Shown here piece by piece: positions 19,342 to 27,547 of a stretch of 64,000 nt of DNA; position 1 is the stretch's first letter, and each line of letters starts with the position of its first letter. Below the pieces are notes generated by a model. It was not told the origin of the DNA and ran no database searches. It was given only the letters and a program-made list of their open reading frames with translations. The position numbers and the translations under genes are program-made. The stretch covers positions 1 to 64,000 of the forward strand of contig NZ_JNKO01000003.1 of assembly GCF_000702885.1 (NCBI RefSeq), in the 5' to 3' direction. The DNA is from Oribacterium sp. P6A1 (lineage in GTDB: Bacteria > Bacillota > Clostridia > Lachnospirales > Lachnospiraceae).

Positions 19342-20247
19342 TTATGATAAAGTTTTGTGATTTGTAAGTTTTTCTATAAATGTCTTCGCCATTTCGCTGA
19401 GCTCCTGCCCTTTTCTTACGATGTATCCGAAGGTCAGGGTCTCGTCTTCTTCCAGTTTAATGACCTTTATATCCGAAGAGGTGCTTCCTGAGCCGAGCAT
19501 GGCGGCACCGACTGCGTAGCCGTTAAGTCCCAGCATTAGCTCGATGGAGGTTGCTCTTTCGTTGGTGCTTATGACTTTTTTGTAATCATAGGTGGCAAGG
19601 GCCTCTTCTCTGTAATAAAAGGAGGTCTGGTCCCCCTGATCGAATACCATGCATGGATAGTCCTGAAGGTCCTTTAGGGAAAGTGTCTCCCTGTCTTTGA
19701 GGGGATGGTCCTTACTGAGATATACATAGGCGTCCCTTGTAAAGAGTTCATGGAACTCAAGGGATGCATCTGTGAAGATCTTTTTGAAGGTCTTTTTATT
19801 GAAGTCACTGAGAGCTATGACTCCAACTTCGCTTCTCATGGTTTTGACATCTTCAATGACTTCACCGGTCTGGGTCTCACGAATGGAGAACTGGTATTCG
19901 GCATGATCATATTCCTTTATGGTGTCGATGAAGGCATTGACAGCTATGGTGTAATGCTGCATGGAAACAGAGAAGGTTGGTTTTTCTTTTTTGGTATTCA
20001 GATACTTCTCTTCCACCTTCTCGAACTGCTCTACGGCGTTTCTGGCATAGGCAATAAAAGAAGCCCCCGCCGATGTGGTAACTACACCGTTGTGGACTCT
20101 TTCAAATATCTGTATGCCGAGCTCATTCTCAAGCTCTCTTACAGCACTTGAAAGGCCGGGCTGAGAAACATAGAGCCTGTCAGCGGCCTTTCGCATGGAG
20201 CTTTCTTCATCTATAGCGATAACATATTTTAACTGTAATATGGTCAT
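19342..20247 (-). CDS. LysR-family transcriptional regulator (probable cysteine regulon)
   Basis: 301 residues: an N-terminal winged helix-turn-helix (MRKAADRLYVSQPGLSSAVR) and a C-terminal periplasmic-binding-like effector domain. It lies just downstream of cysK on the same strand. Two promoters in this window, those of cysK and of the M20 peptidase, share an identical 16-bp site at identical spacing; this protein is the most likely activator. The effector (for example O-acetylserine) is inferred. Confidence 0.88.
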   Translation of the reverse strand: MTILQLKYVIAIDEESSMRKAADRLYVSQPGLSSAVRELENELGIQIFERVHNGVVTTSAGASFIAYARNAVEQFEKVEEKYLNTKKEKPTFSVSMQHYTIAVNAFIDTIKEYDHAEYQFSIRETQTGEVIEDVKTMRSEVGVIALSDFNKKTFKKIFTDASLEFHELFTRDAYVYLSKDHPLKDRETLSLKDLQDYPCMVFDQGDQTSFYYREEALATYDYKKVISTNERATSIELMLGLNGYAVGAAMLGSGSTSSDIKVIKLEEDETLTFGYIVRKGQELSEMAKTFIEKLTNHKTLS

Positions 20248-20308
20248 GACACAAAACCCTTTCCTTTAGTTTCCGTGTCATGATACCACATTGTTCCGGT
20301 ACTTTACA
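20244..20308 (-). promoter_or_regulatory. LysR gene promoter and start-codon hairpin
   Basis: Minus strand -35 TGTAAA (20303-20308), 17-bp spacer, -10 TATCAT (20280-20285). A 9-bp inverted repeat TCATGACAC/GTGTCATGA (20244-20252, 20275-20283) includes the start codon in one arm and encloses the AAAGGAAAGG ribosome binding site in its loop. It could be an autoregulatory operator or a translation-controlling hairpin. Confidence 0.65.
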
Positions 20309-20391
20309 GCACCATCCCATAACTCCCGTTGAAAAAACATGTTAAGTCTGAAAATACAATAAGATCTTCAGCAGCAGGAAGCATTTTTACT

Positions 20392-21327
20392 TCAGTCAGC
20401 AAAAAGTGCTGTTGAAAGGTATCTGTCGCCTGAGTCAGGAAGAAGAACTACGATGTTCTTGCCCTTGTTCTCCTCGCGGTTTGCGACGATGGTTGCTGCC
20501 TTAAGAGCTGCTCCGGATGAAATACCTACAAGGATTCCCTCTGAAATTGCGAATCGCTTGCCCTCTGCGAAAGCGTCCTCGTTATCGATGGCAATGACTT
20601 CGTCATAGATCTTTGTGTTGAGAGTATCCGGAACGAAACCTGCACCGATTCCCTGAATCTTGTGAGGACCGGCTGTACCCTTGGAAAGAACCGGGCTTGT
20701 TGCAGGCTCAACAGCGATTATCTTTACATCAGGATTCTGCTCCTTTAAGTACTCGCCTACACCTGTGATGGTTCCGCCTGTACCTACACCTGCAACGAAA
20801 ATGTCTACCTTACCGTCAGTCTGTTTCCAGATCTCGGGACCCGTTGTTGCCTTATGTACGGCAGGGTTGGCAGGATTTACGAACTGTCCGAGGATGATGG
20901 CACCATCGATCTCCTTTTCAAGCTCCGAAGCCTTCTCGATGGCACCCTTCATGCCCTTTGCGCCTTCTGTTAGAACGATCTCTGCACCGTAAGCCTTGAG
21001 AAGATTTCTTCTCTCAACGCTCATGGTGTCGGGAAGTGTAAGGATGGCTTTGTAGCCCTTTGCGGCAGCAACAGCGGCAAGGCCGATTCCTGTATTTCCG
21101 CTGGTGGGCTCGATGATTGTAGCACCCGGCTTAAGCTTTCCGCTCTTTTCGGCATCCTCTATCATGCTGAGGGCTACTCTGTCCTTTACTGATCCTGCAG
21201 GATTGAGATACTCAAGCTTTGCAAGGATAGTTGCGTTTTCAACGCCTGCCTTCCTGCTGTAACCGTTAAGCTTTAAAAGAGGTGTTCCACCTATAAGTTC
21301 AAGTGCGCTTTCTCTGATGTCTGACAT
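20392..21327 (-). CDS. cysK: Cysteine synthase (O-acetylserine sulfhydrylase)
   Basis: A PLP enzyme that makes cysteine from O-acetylserine and sulfide. [11 protein letters not shown], the PLP-lysine motif AGSVKDRVA, the substrate loop PTSGNTGIG, the phosphate-binding [10 protein letters not shown] and the C-terminal PDSGDRYLS are all present in 311 residues. It carries its own activated promoter (21442-21496) and is followed by the LysR gene. Confidence 0.97.
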   Translation of the reverse strand: MSDIRESALELIGGTPLLKLNGYSRKAGVENATILAKLEYLNPAGSVKDRVALSMIEDAEKSGKLKPGATIIEPTSGNTGIGLAAVAAAKGYKAILTLPDTMSVERRNLLKAYGAEIVLTEGAKGMKGAIEKASELEKEIDGAIILGQFVNPANPAVHKATTGPEIWKQTDGKVDIFVAGVGTGGTITGVGEYLKEQNPDVKIIAVEPATSPVLSKGTAGPHKIQGIGAGFVPDTLNTKIYDEVIAIDNEDAFAEGKRFAISEGILVGISSGAALKAATIVANREENKGKNIVVLLPDSGDRYLSTALFAD

Positions 21328-21441
21328 AATGATACCGACCTTTCTTATGTACCAGTCCTTTGAATTTCGTTTAGCGATGGACTGTTTCTATGCCAATGTC
21401 TAAGTATTTAGATGTGGCAAATGCTTTTCTTTGATGGATAA

Positions 21442-21496
21442 ATCATAGCACGGTACGAAAGAAAGGGATATTACTTGAAGTTTATAGGTGGGTATA
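21442..21496 (-). promoter_or_regulatory. cysK promoter with TATACCCACCTATAAA operator
   Basis: Minus strand -10 TATGAT (21442-21447). A 16-bp site TATACCCACCTATAAA (21481-21496) lies exactly 33 nt upstream of it. The same site at the same distance precedes the -10 at 23085-23090. Position upstream of a poor -35 fits a LysR-type activator. Confidence 0.7.
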
Positions 21497-21569
21497 GTGT
21501 TTACTTATTGCTGCTTATCAGCCCCTATGCTTGTGTAAGGGAACTCCGTCAGGACACCGGCTGCAGAAA

Positions 21570-21605
21570 GAGAGGAGCGTTTAAGAACACCCGCTTCCTC
21601 CTCTC
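21570..21605 (-). terminator. Terminator after M20 peptidase
   Basis: Minus strand GAGAGGAG(ga)AGCG...CGCTCCTCTC stem with a two-base bulge, followed by TTTC. Lies about 55 nt past the stop. Confidence 0.7.
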
Positions 21606-21658
21606 AGTTGATATTATCTTTAGTTGTTTTATAAGTGATATTCATAATTAACTCCGGT

Positions 21659-22777
21659 TTATGACATCAGTAGTTTTATAAGCTCAGTGGTTTTTTGCAG
21701 CTCATCCACGGTGGTATACTCATTGACCGTATGTATATCATGCATGGCGTTGAATATGCAAAGACCGTCGATACCCCTTCTTTTGAGTATATTGTTGTCG
21801 CTGCCTCCGAAGGACTTTTTCGGTATTGGCTTCAGCGAAAGAGCGGCAAGGGCTTTTTCGTAGAGACGGAGACTTTCGGATTCGCTGTCTATCCTGTAGG
21901 TGAAGATCTTTGGAGCGCTGTTAATACGGATGTTTCCGCCTAAGGACGAAGCCTCCGCTTCAAAGACCTTTTTTATATTCGCTACTGTGGAGAGGGCTTC
22001 CTCATGAACAGAGCTTCTCACCTCTCCTGTCAGTGTTACTGCTGATGGAACAGCATTGCTTACTGTGCCGCCCCTGATGGTACCGAAATTCAGGGTGGTG
22101 TGGTCGTTTGTCCAGCCCTGCTTTATCTTGCTTACAGCCTGTGCCGCTATGGCCAGTGCATTTATGCCATTCTCAGGCTCAAATCCGGCGTGGGCGGAAC
22201 GTCCGGAAACCTCTATTTCAAAATAAATTAGTGTCGGCTCCTGAGATGAGTAGACTCCGAAATCACCGCTGGAATCGGGAACGAAGGCCTTTTTGGATTT
22301 AATCAGGGAATAGTCAAAGGCGTCTGCTCCCAATCCGTAGGTTTCTTCTGCGGGGGTAAATAAAAGCTCGATTGGAGGATGATCGAGCCCCTCTTCGAGA
22401 AGCTTTCTGTAGGCTTCATAGATACAGGTAAGTGCCGCTCTGTCATCGGCTCCGAGAACAGTGGTTCCGTCGCTTGTTATACGGCCGTCATCATGAAGTA
22501 TCACCTTTTTATCGAGACCCGGAGATACCGTATCCATATGTGCGCAGAAAAGAACCGGCTCATCATCCTTTTTTATCCCTGTTCCCGGGATAAAGCCGTA
22601 AAGATTACCGGTGTCACCGCCGAATTTTTCTCCGGCTGCGTCTTCTGTCAGGTTGACCGAAAGATCACCCCATATTTTTATGAGGTGATCTGCAACAAGT
22701 CGTTCTTTGCAGCTGATACCGTCGATTCGGCTAAGCTCCACAAAGGTGTTTACTATTCTGTTGTTTTCAATACTCAT
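21659..22777 (-). CDS. M20-family peptidase (PepT-like)
   Basis: A 372-residue zinc peptidase of the M20/M25/M40 clan. Metal-site motifs are [18 protein letters not shown] and [11 protein letters not shown], with the dimerisation domain starting near residue 180 (SGRSAHAG). It most resembles PepT-like amino- or tripeptidases; the substrate is unknown. The promoter carries the cysK-type operator, hinting at a sulfur-containing peptide substrate. The ATG lies inside the end of an upstream frame that has no start codon. Confidence 0.88.
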   Translation of the reverse strand: MSIENNRIVNTFVELSRIDGISCKERLVADHLIKIWGDLSVNLTEDAAGEKFGGDTGNLYGFIPGTGIKKDDEPVLFCAHMDTVSPGLDKKVILHDDGRITSDGTTVLGADDRAALTCIYEAYRKLLEEGLDHPPIELLFTPAEETYGLGADAFDYSLIKSKKAFVPDSSGDFGVYSSQEPTLIYFEIEVSGRSAHAGFEPENGINALAIAAQAVSKIKQGWTNDHTTLNFGTIRGGTVSNAVPSAVTLTGEVRSSVHEEALSTVANIKKVFEAEASSLGGNIRINSAPKIFTYRIDSESESLRLYEKALAALSLKPIPKKSFGGSDNNILKRRGIDGLCIFNAMHDIHTVNEYTTVDELQKTTELIKLLMS

Positions 22778-23066
22778 TTTTCAAAAGTCCCTTCAGAGGA
22801 TTTATGCTGGCATCTGCTCTCAGGATGCTGTTAGCTGGATTGACCGGACATCTGTCATCATGTGATTCGAAATTCCAGTGAGAAACAGAAATCTCGCTCT
22901 GATAGTCTTCCACTGTCTCTCCCTTTGGATGACGGAGATAAATCTCTCCCTTCGGGTCTGAAGAAAGTGCTGCACGCTGCCCGTCATCAGCCCATAGCTT
23001 ATCATAGTCAATCTGGCTTCCTATTCTTACATTCCAGATGGAAGGGCTTCTATAGAAGATGACACG
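22767..23066 (-). pseudogene. Start-less ORF upstream of M20 peptidase
   Basis: An open frame of 99 residues (RVIFYRSPSIWNVRIGS...LKGLLKNEY) runs from a TAA at 23067 to a TGA at 22767, overlapping the peptidase start by 11 nt. It contains no ATG, GTG or TTG at a plausible start, yet its composition (DYDKLWADDGQRAALSSD, GEIYLRHPKGE) looks protein-like. It is probably the C-terminal remnant of a decayed gene, or it uses an unusual start. I do not recognise the family. Confidence 0.5.
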
Positions 23067-23084
23067 TTATCTTTGCTGTTGGTA

Positions 23085-23139
23085 ATTATGACGCAAGAGG
23101 CAATTTTTGTATAAGACGGTTAATTTATAGGTGGGTATA
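23085..23139 (-). promoter_or_regulatory. M20 unit promoter with the same operator
   Basis: Minus strand -10 CATAAT (23085-23090). The site TATACCCACCTATAAA (23124-23139) is identical to the one before cysK and again 33 nt from the -10. The predicted start point falls about 12 nt before the start-less ORF. Confidence 0.7.
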
Positions 23140-23161
23140 AATTTTACCTAACAGATGACAG

Positions 23162-23201
23162 AAAAAGAGCGGTTCCGGGAAGAGATATCCTGGGAACCGC
23201 T
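23162..23201 (-). terminator. Terminator after the molybdoenzyme operon
   Basis: Minus strand AGCGGTTCC...GGAACCGCT stem followed by CTTTTTC, about 78 nt past the DmsA-like stop. Confidence 0.85.
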
Positions 23202-23278
23202 TTGTGCGTGGTAAAGAAATATAATGTGCTGCGCATCATAAGTGAATATCGGACCGCTTCGAGAGGTCCTCCCACATT

Positions 23279-25510
23279 TTAAGAAAGTTTTTTTACTTCC
23301 ACCAGATTTGTGTGCTGACCATTCCCGTGCGCATAGGGCGTAGGATGGGAAGAAGTCAGGACGTTGATGGATCCGCCCCTGTCCACGCCCTCTTCGTCTG
23401 CGTCGTACCAGGCGCCCTGAGAAAGGGCGGTCACTCCCGGCATGATCCGTTCGGTCAGATGGGCCGGAATTCTGGTTTTTCCTCGGTCATTGAATACAAG
23501 GACCATATCCCCATCGCGGATACCGCGGGAAGCTGCGTCCTTCGGATGCATCCAAAGTGCCTGCGGATCTATCGCGTGCATGGCGAGGTTGTTGTCGTGG
23601 ATGCTGTGACATCTCCGTGGCGTATGCCAGCCCACAAGCTGGAGGGGATATCGCTGAGTCAATGGGTCCTGAGGCCCCTCGGGAGGGGCTACATAGCGGG
23701 GAATGGGTGGGAACGGGTCCCGGAATGCGAGGTGGTTTACCCGATCAGAATAAAGCTCGATCTTCCCAGAAGGCGTCGGAAATGGATACCGTTCCGGATC
23801 CTTACACTCCATCTCAAAGGCAACTCCCCCATGCTTCTCCTTATACCGGTAGATTCCAGTCTCCTTGAAAACGGCGTAATCCGGCAGCTCTGGTTCGCTT
23901 TTTTGAAGCTCACTGTAGATATACTCCAGCCACTCCGAGTGGGTCCGACCTTCGGTGAAGGCCTGACGAAGTCCCAGCCGTTCCGCCACCTCCGAAAGCC
24001 ATTCGTACTCAAACCTGCCTTCATAGAGTGGCTCTATCACCTTATTGCAGCAGCCAAGAAATTCTCCGTACTGCCAGGGATTGGTGATATTGTCGCACTC
24101 GAACATTGAAATCCCCGGCAGAAGGATATCTGCAAATTTGGCGCTTGCGGTCATAAAGAGGTCACTGCATACGATGAACTCACACTTTAGCTCATCGCTG
24201 AGGATTTCTTTGGTGCGGTTGATATCCCCGTGCTGGTTGATCAGGGTATTTCCGGCAAGATTCAGGATCATCTTGATGTTGGACAGGGGGTGCTCACCGC
24301 CGCGGACACCGTCGGCCGCGCCCATCTCCGTGCCTCTAAGGATAGCGTCAGTCCACAGGAATACCGGTATCCGGTAAGGATAGGGATTTTTCGGCATGGG
24401 GAGGGAAGGACGTTTGTGCTCGGCGTAGTCTCCCGCTCCGCAGGCATATCCGCCATGTATACCCACGTTCCCCGTCATACATGCCAGCAGGATTCCGCCG
24501 CGAACGCATTGCTCTCCATAAGCATTTCTCTGGGGGCCCCATCCCTGATAAAGGATGGAAGGACGCGCTGTGGCGTAGCGAATGGCAAGGTTCCGGATAA
24601 CCGCGGCGCTGACACCTGTAATGGCCTCTGCCCACTCCGGTGTTTTGGGAACTCCGTCCTGTTCGCCGGTGAGATAAGATAGAACGGACTCTCCGGGATC
24701 TACCCCCAGGGGCATATGGTCGGGGTCAAAGCCGATACAGCAGCGATCCAAAAATTCATGATCCACAAGCCCCTCCTGAACCAGCACCCACGCCATGGCG
24801 TCCAGCATGGCGCTGTCGGTGGCAGGGCGAATGGGAATCCATTCGGCCTTAAGCTGACGGACAGTCTCATTCTCCCGGGGGTCTACCACAACTATAGGGA
24901 TGCCCTTATCCCGGGCCTTTCTAAGATAATACATGGTTTCGCAGTCGAATTTGGTGGCAGCAGGATTGTGTCCCCAAAGGATGATCAGATTACTGTTGAG
25001 CCAATCCTCCGGGGCGTTTCCTGTATTTCCGGTGCCATACATCAAAATACTCGCCTGACGTATGCAGGCAGAGCTGTAAGAGTTATAGTAGGACAAAAAG
25101 CCGCCGTCCAGACTCAACAGGCGCATGGCCAGGCGATCCGGGCGGAATACGGCGCTGACGCCGGTGGAATAGTTGACATAGCGTGATCCGGGACCGTAGG
25201 TATCACGAATCCTGATCCATTCCCGGGCGATGGTGTCCACAGCTTCGTCCCAATCGATACGGACGAACTTTCCCTCACCCCGCCGCCCTACACGTTTCAT
25301 CGGATAGCGCAGCCGGTCTTCGCTAAGGAAGGTCTTGTGGTAATTCATTCCCCGGGCGCATGCAGTCAAAGGGACGCCGGGTGCGGCGCACTCCTGTGTA
25401 TCGGTGGTCAGGCGAAGGATCTTTCCGTCACGCACATGGGCGTGAATGATGCAGCGACCTCCGCAGTTGTTTCTGCCTGTTGTATGTATTATCTTGATTT
25501 CATCGGACAT
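23279..25510 (-). CDS. DmsA-like molybdopterin oxidoreductase (orphan)
   Basis: A 743-residue molybdenum bis-MGD enzyme of the DMSO reductase family. The N-terminal Fe-S region has Cys16, Cys20, Cys41 and Cys51; the first Cys of the usual DmsA set is replaced. YNSYSSACIRQ holds a likely Ser Mo ligand, GWGPQRNAYGEQ and TGNVGIHGG are DmsA-typical, and a C-terminal dinucleotide-binding domain follows. There is no Tat signal, and no DmsB or DmsC gene nearby. The gene is visibly richer in G+C than its neighbours. Substrate unknown (S-/N-oxide or similar). Confidence 0.88.
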   Translation of the reverse strand: MSDEIKIIHTTGRNNCGGRCIIHAHVRDGKILRLTTDTQECAAPGVPLTACARGMNYHKTFLSEDRLRYPMKRVGRRGEGKFVRIDWDEAVDTIAREWIRIRDTYGPGSRYVNYSTGVSAVFRPDRLAMRLLSLDGGFLSYYNSYSSACIRQASILMYGTGNTGNAPEDWLNSNLIILWGHNPAATKFDCETMYYLRKARDKGIPIVVVDPRENETVRQLKAEWIPIRPATDSAMLDAMAWVLVQEGLVDHEFLDRCCIGFDPDHMPLGVDPGESVLSYLTGEQDGVPKTPEWAEAITGVSAAVIRNLAIRYATARPSILYQGWGPQRNAYGEQCVRGGILLACMTGNVGIHGGYACGAGDYAEHKRPSLPMPKNPYPYRIPVFLWTDAILRGTEMGAADGVRGGEHPLSNIKMILNLAGNTLINQHGDINRTKEILSDELKCEFIVCSDLFMTASAKFADILLPGISMFECDNITNPWQYGEFLGCCNKVIEPLYEGRFEYEWLSEVAERLGLRQAFTEGRTHSEWLEYIYSELQKSEPELPDYAVFKETGIYRYKEKHGGVAFEMECKDPERYPFPTPSGKIELYSDRVNHLAFRDPFPPIPRYVAPPEGPQDPLTQRYPLQLVGWHTPRRCHSIHDNNLAMHAIDPQALWMHPKDAASRGIRDGDMVLVFNDRGKTRIPAHLTERIMPGVTALSQGAWYDADEEGVDRGGSINVLTSSHPTPYAHGNGQHTNLVEVKKLS

Positions 25511-25525
25511 GATTGTAACTCCTTG

Positions 25526-26431
25526 TTAAAACAGATCCAGCATACTGTCAAGATAGGTTTCTTCCCGTACCTTTAGCTGATACTCCGGCTTTGTCATATA
25601 GTAGAGTAAGAATTCGAAGATCACAGCGCTTCCGAGACTTCTTCCCTCTATTTTGAAATGTGAAAAACCCTCCGGTACATATATGTTCTGAATATCCTCT
25701 ATTCCGATAAATCCGGGGTTTTTCATGGCATCGGAAAATCTGTAGCCTTTTTCAGCATCCGGTGATACACAGATGTGATCTTCACAGTCCTCGCCGAGAT
25801 TCTTTCTGCTGACATTTTCATAGCATCTTTTTCTGTCGTAGCAGCCGTACCAGCAGCACTCATTACAAAGAAATTCCACCTTTTGTTTTCGTGCCGCTGA
25901 CAAGGCATTAAGCCTTAAATGTTCCCTGTTCAGTCTGAAATCGGGTACTACGTAGCTGAAGTCGTCTCTGTTAAGTTCTTTTTCAAACTCATTGAAATCC
26001 GTCAGAACCTTTGTGGTGGAGGAAACAAAATAGTAATCAGGGTAGTTTGATCTTATATGGTTAAGCAGCAGATCAGAATGAATGATCACTCCGCTTTTTG
26101 AGGTTCCGCAGTGCTCAAACATTTCACATAATGCATTACAGTTCTTATCAGTTAAATGATTCTCTTCAATAAGAGAATTACTGAAAGTAAGACGGGGGGA
26201 AATATCATACTCCTTCATAAGTGAATAAACATCTTCAGGAGTTTCTTCTCCGAAACCGACCCGTCCGCCTCCCCAGAGACAGTCCTGAGGGGCGCCGTAT
26301 ATGGAGCCTATATCACACCAGTCATAGAAATACTCTCTGTGTTCACGAAAAAGCGATAAAAACACTTTATACAATTCATAGAACTCAAATAATCCCGGAA
26401 GGTGGTAGTAAGCCTTTGCGTTTTCTGTCAT
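25526..26431 (-). CDS. U32-peptidase-like Fe-S protein
   Basis: A 301-residue protein with a Cys-rich cluster in the middle (LCNECCWYGCYDRKRC, plus a later DHIC) and a C-terminal SHFKIEGRSLG. The KIEGR signature and four clustered cysteines are typical of the U32 family (UbiU/UbiV, RlhA), whose members bind [4Fe-4S] and act in hydroxylation or RNA modification rather than proteolysis. It lies 15 nt before the molybdoenzyme and 12 nt after the ABC ATPase, so it is in their operon. Its role there is unknown. Confidence 0.7.
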   Translation of the reverse strand: MTENAKAYYHLPGLFEFYELYKVFLSLFREHREYFYDWCDIGSIYGAPQDCLWGGGRVGFGEETPEDVYSLMKEYDISPRLTFSNSLIEENHLTDKNCNALCEMFEHCGTSKSGVIIHSDLLLNHIRSNYPDYYFVSSTTKVLTDFNEFEKELNRDDFSYVVPDFRLNREHLRLNALSAARKQKVEFLCNECCWYGCYDRKRCYENVSRKNLGEDCEDHICVSPDAEKGYRFSDAMKNPGFIGIEDIQNIYVPEGFSHFKIEGRSLGSAVIFEFLLYYMTKPEYQLKVREETYLDSMLDLF

Positions 26432-26443
26432 TTCATATTCCTA

Positions 26444-27547
26444 TCATAAAGTTACGTTTTTTCTTATTTTTATTTTGATGACATTGACCTGCTCCGCATG
26501 TTCTTCATAGAAATATTCGATTTCCTCTGCGGAGTTTTCGATCATGGTAAGAGACAGGGTGTTATCGGTATGCCTTATGTCGAATTTGTCTCCGCCGTAG
26601 GAAGCGCTTATGATGCAGTTCTCATCCTGCTCCGAATACTCCACAGTCAGGTTTATGGGAAGCCTTCCTCCCTGAGGTATAAGAATCTGCTGTATAAGTT
26701 CCTCTATGATGAGGCGAATACGGTACTTATCCGCTGCTGCAACATCGTTTTTCAGGAGATAAGCATCAAGCTCTGCATTGAAATGAATGAAGTCATAGGA
26801 GTTTGTATCAATGACTGCTTCAAATACCTTCAGTTTCCTGATGAATCTTCTGGTTAGCTCTTTCTTCGGAGCGTCAAAGATTTCCTCAGGGCTTCCCTCC
26901 TCATAGATTCCGCCTTCATCCATGTAGAAAACCCTGTTTGATATGCTTCTTGCCAGATTCATTTCATGGGTCACTATCATCATGGTGGTTCCGCCTCTTG
27001 AGAGGTCCCTTATTACCGCCTGTACCTCTGATACCATGGTTGGATCAAGGGCACTGGTAGGCTCGTCAAGAAGTATGACCTCCGGATCCATGGCAAGGGT
27101 TCTCGCGATGGCGGCACGCTGCTTCTGACCGCCGGAAAGTTCATACGGATAGCTCAGGGCCTTGTCCTCCATTCCCACTCTTTTCAGAAGTTCCATGCCC
27201 TTATCATAGGCTTCCTGCCTGCCTTTTTTCAAAAGATCCATGGGTGCCAGCATCAGGTTCTCAATGACCGTGAGATGCCCGAAGAGGTTGAAGGACTGGA
27301 ATACCATTCCCATCTTCTGTCTCGCTTTTTTTATGTCATAGCCTTTTCTGGTAATGTCTTCGCCGTCAAATATGATCTGCCCCGAGGTGGGTTTTTCCAG
27401 AAGGTTCATGCAGCGGATAAGGGTTGATTTTCCTGTGCCTGAAGGTCCGATCACAGCTATAACGTCTCCATCATTTATGGTGAAGGAAACATCTTTAAGC
27501 GGTGATACATTGTTGTATTTTTTTGTAAGGTTTCGGATCTCAATCAT
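26444..27547 (-). CDS. Amino-acid-type ABC transporter ATPase with fused C-terminal domain
   Basis: Residues 1-245 are a GlnQ/HisP-like ATPase: Walker A GPSGTGKST, Q-loop MVFQSFNLF, signature LSGGQKQR, Walker B VILLDEPTSALDP and the H-loop THE. Residues ~250-367 are an extra domain; RIRLIIEELIQQILIP and later Gly/Asp-rich segments suggest a GHKL/RsbW-like fold, which is speculative. GlnQ proteins are normally ~245 residues. The ATG overlaps the end of the permease gene by 8 nt, so translation is coupled. Confidence 0.88.
   Translation of the reverse strand: MIEIRNLTKKYNNVSPLKDVSFTINDGDVIAVIGPSGTGKSTLIRCMNLLEKPTSGQIIFDGEDITRKGYDIKKARQKMGMVFQSFNLFGHLTVIENLMLAPMDLLKKGRQEAYDKGMELLKRVGMEDKALSYPYELSGGQKQRAAIARTLAMDPEVILLDEPTSALDPTMVSEVQAVIRDLSRGGTTMMIVTHEMNLARSISNRVFYMDEGGIYEEGSPEEIFDAPKKELTRRFIRKLKVFEAVIDTNSYDFIHFNAELDAYLLKNDVAAADKYRIRLIIEELIQQILIPQGGRLPINLTVEYSEQDENCIISASYGGDKFDIRHTDNTLSLTMIENSAEEIEYFYEEHAEQVNVIKIKIRKNVTL

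Noticed and set aside
21328-21441. T-box riboswitch in the cysK leader
   Set aside because: No AGGGUGGNACCGCG-like T-box sequence or specifier stem; control is better explained by the LysR-type operator.
23312-24682. Long plus-strand frames opposite the molybdoenzyme gene
   Set aside because: They arise from the high G+C content and codon bias of the minus-strand gene; none has a ribosome binding site or a recognisable protein.
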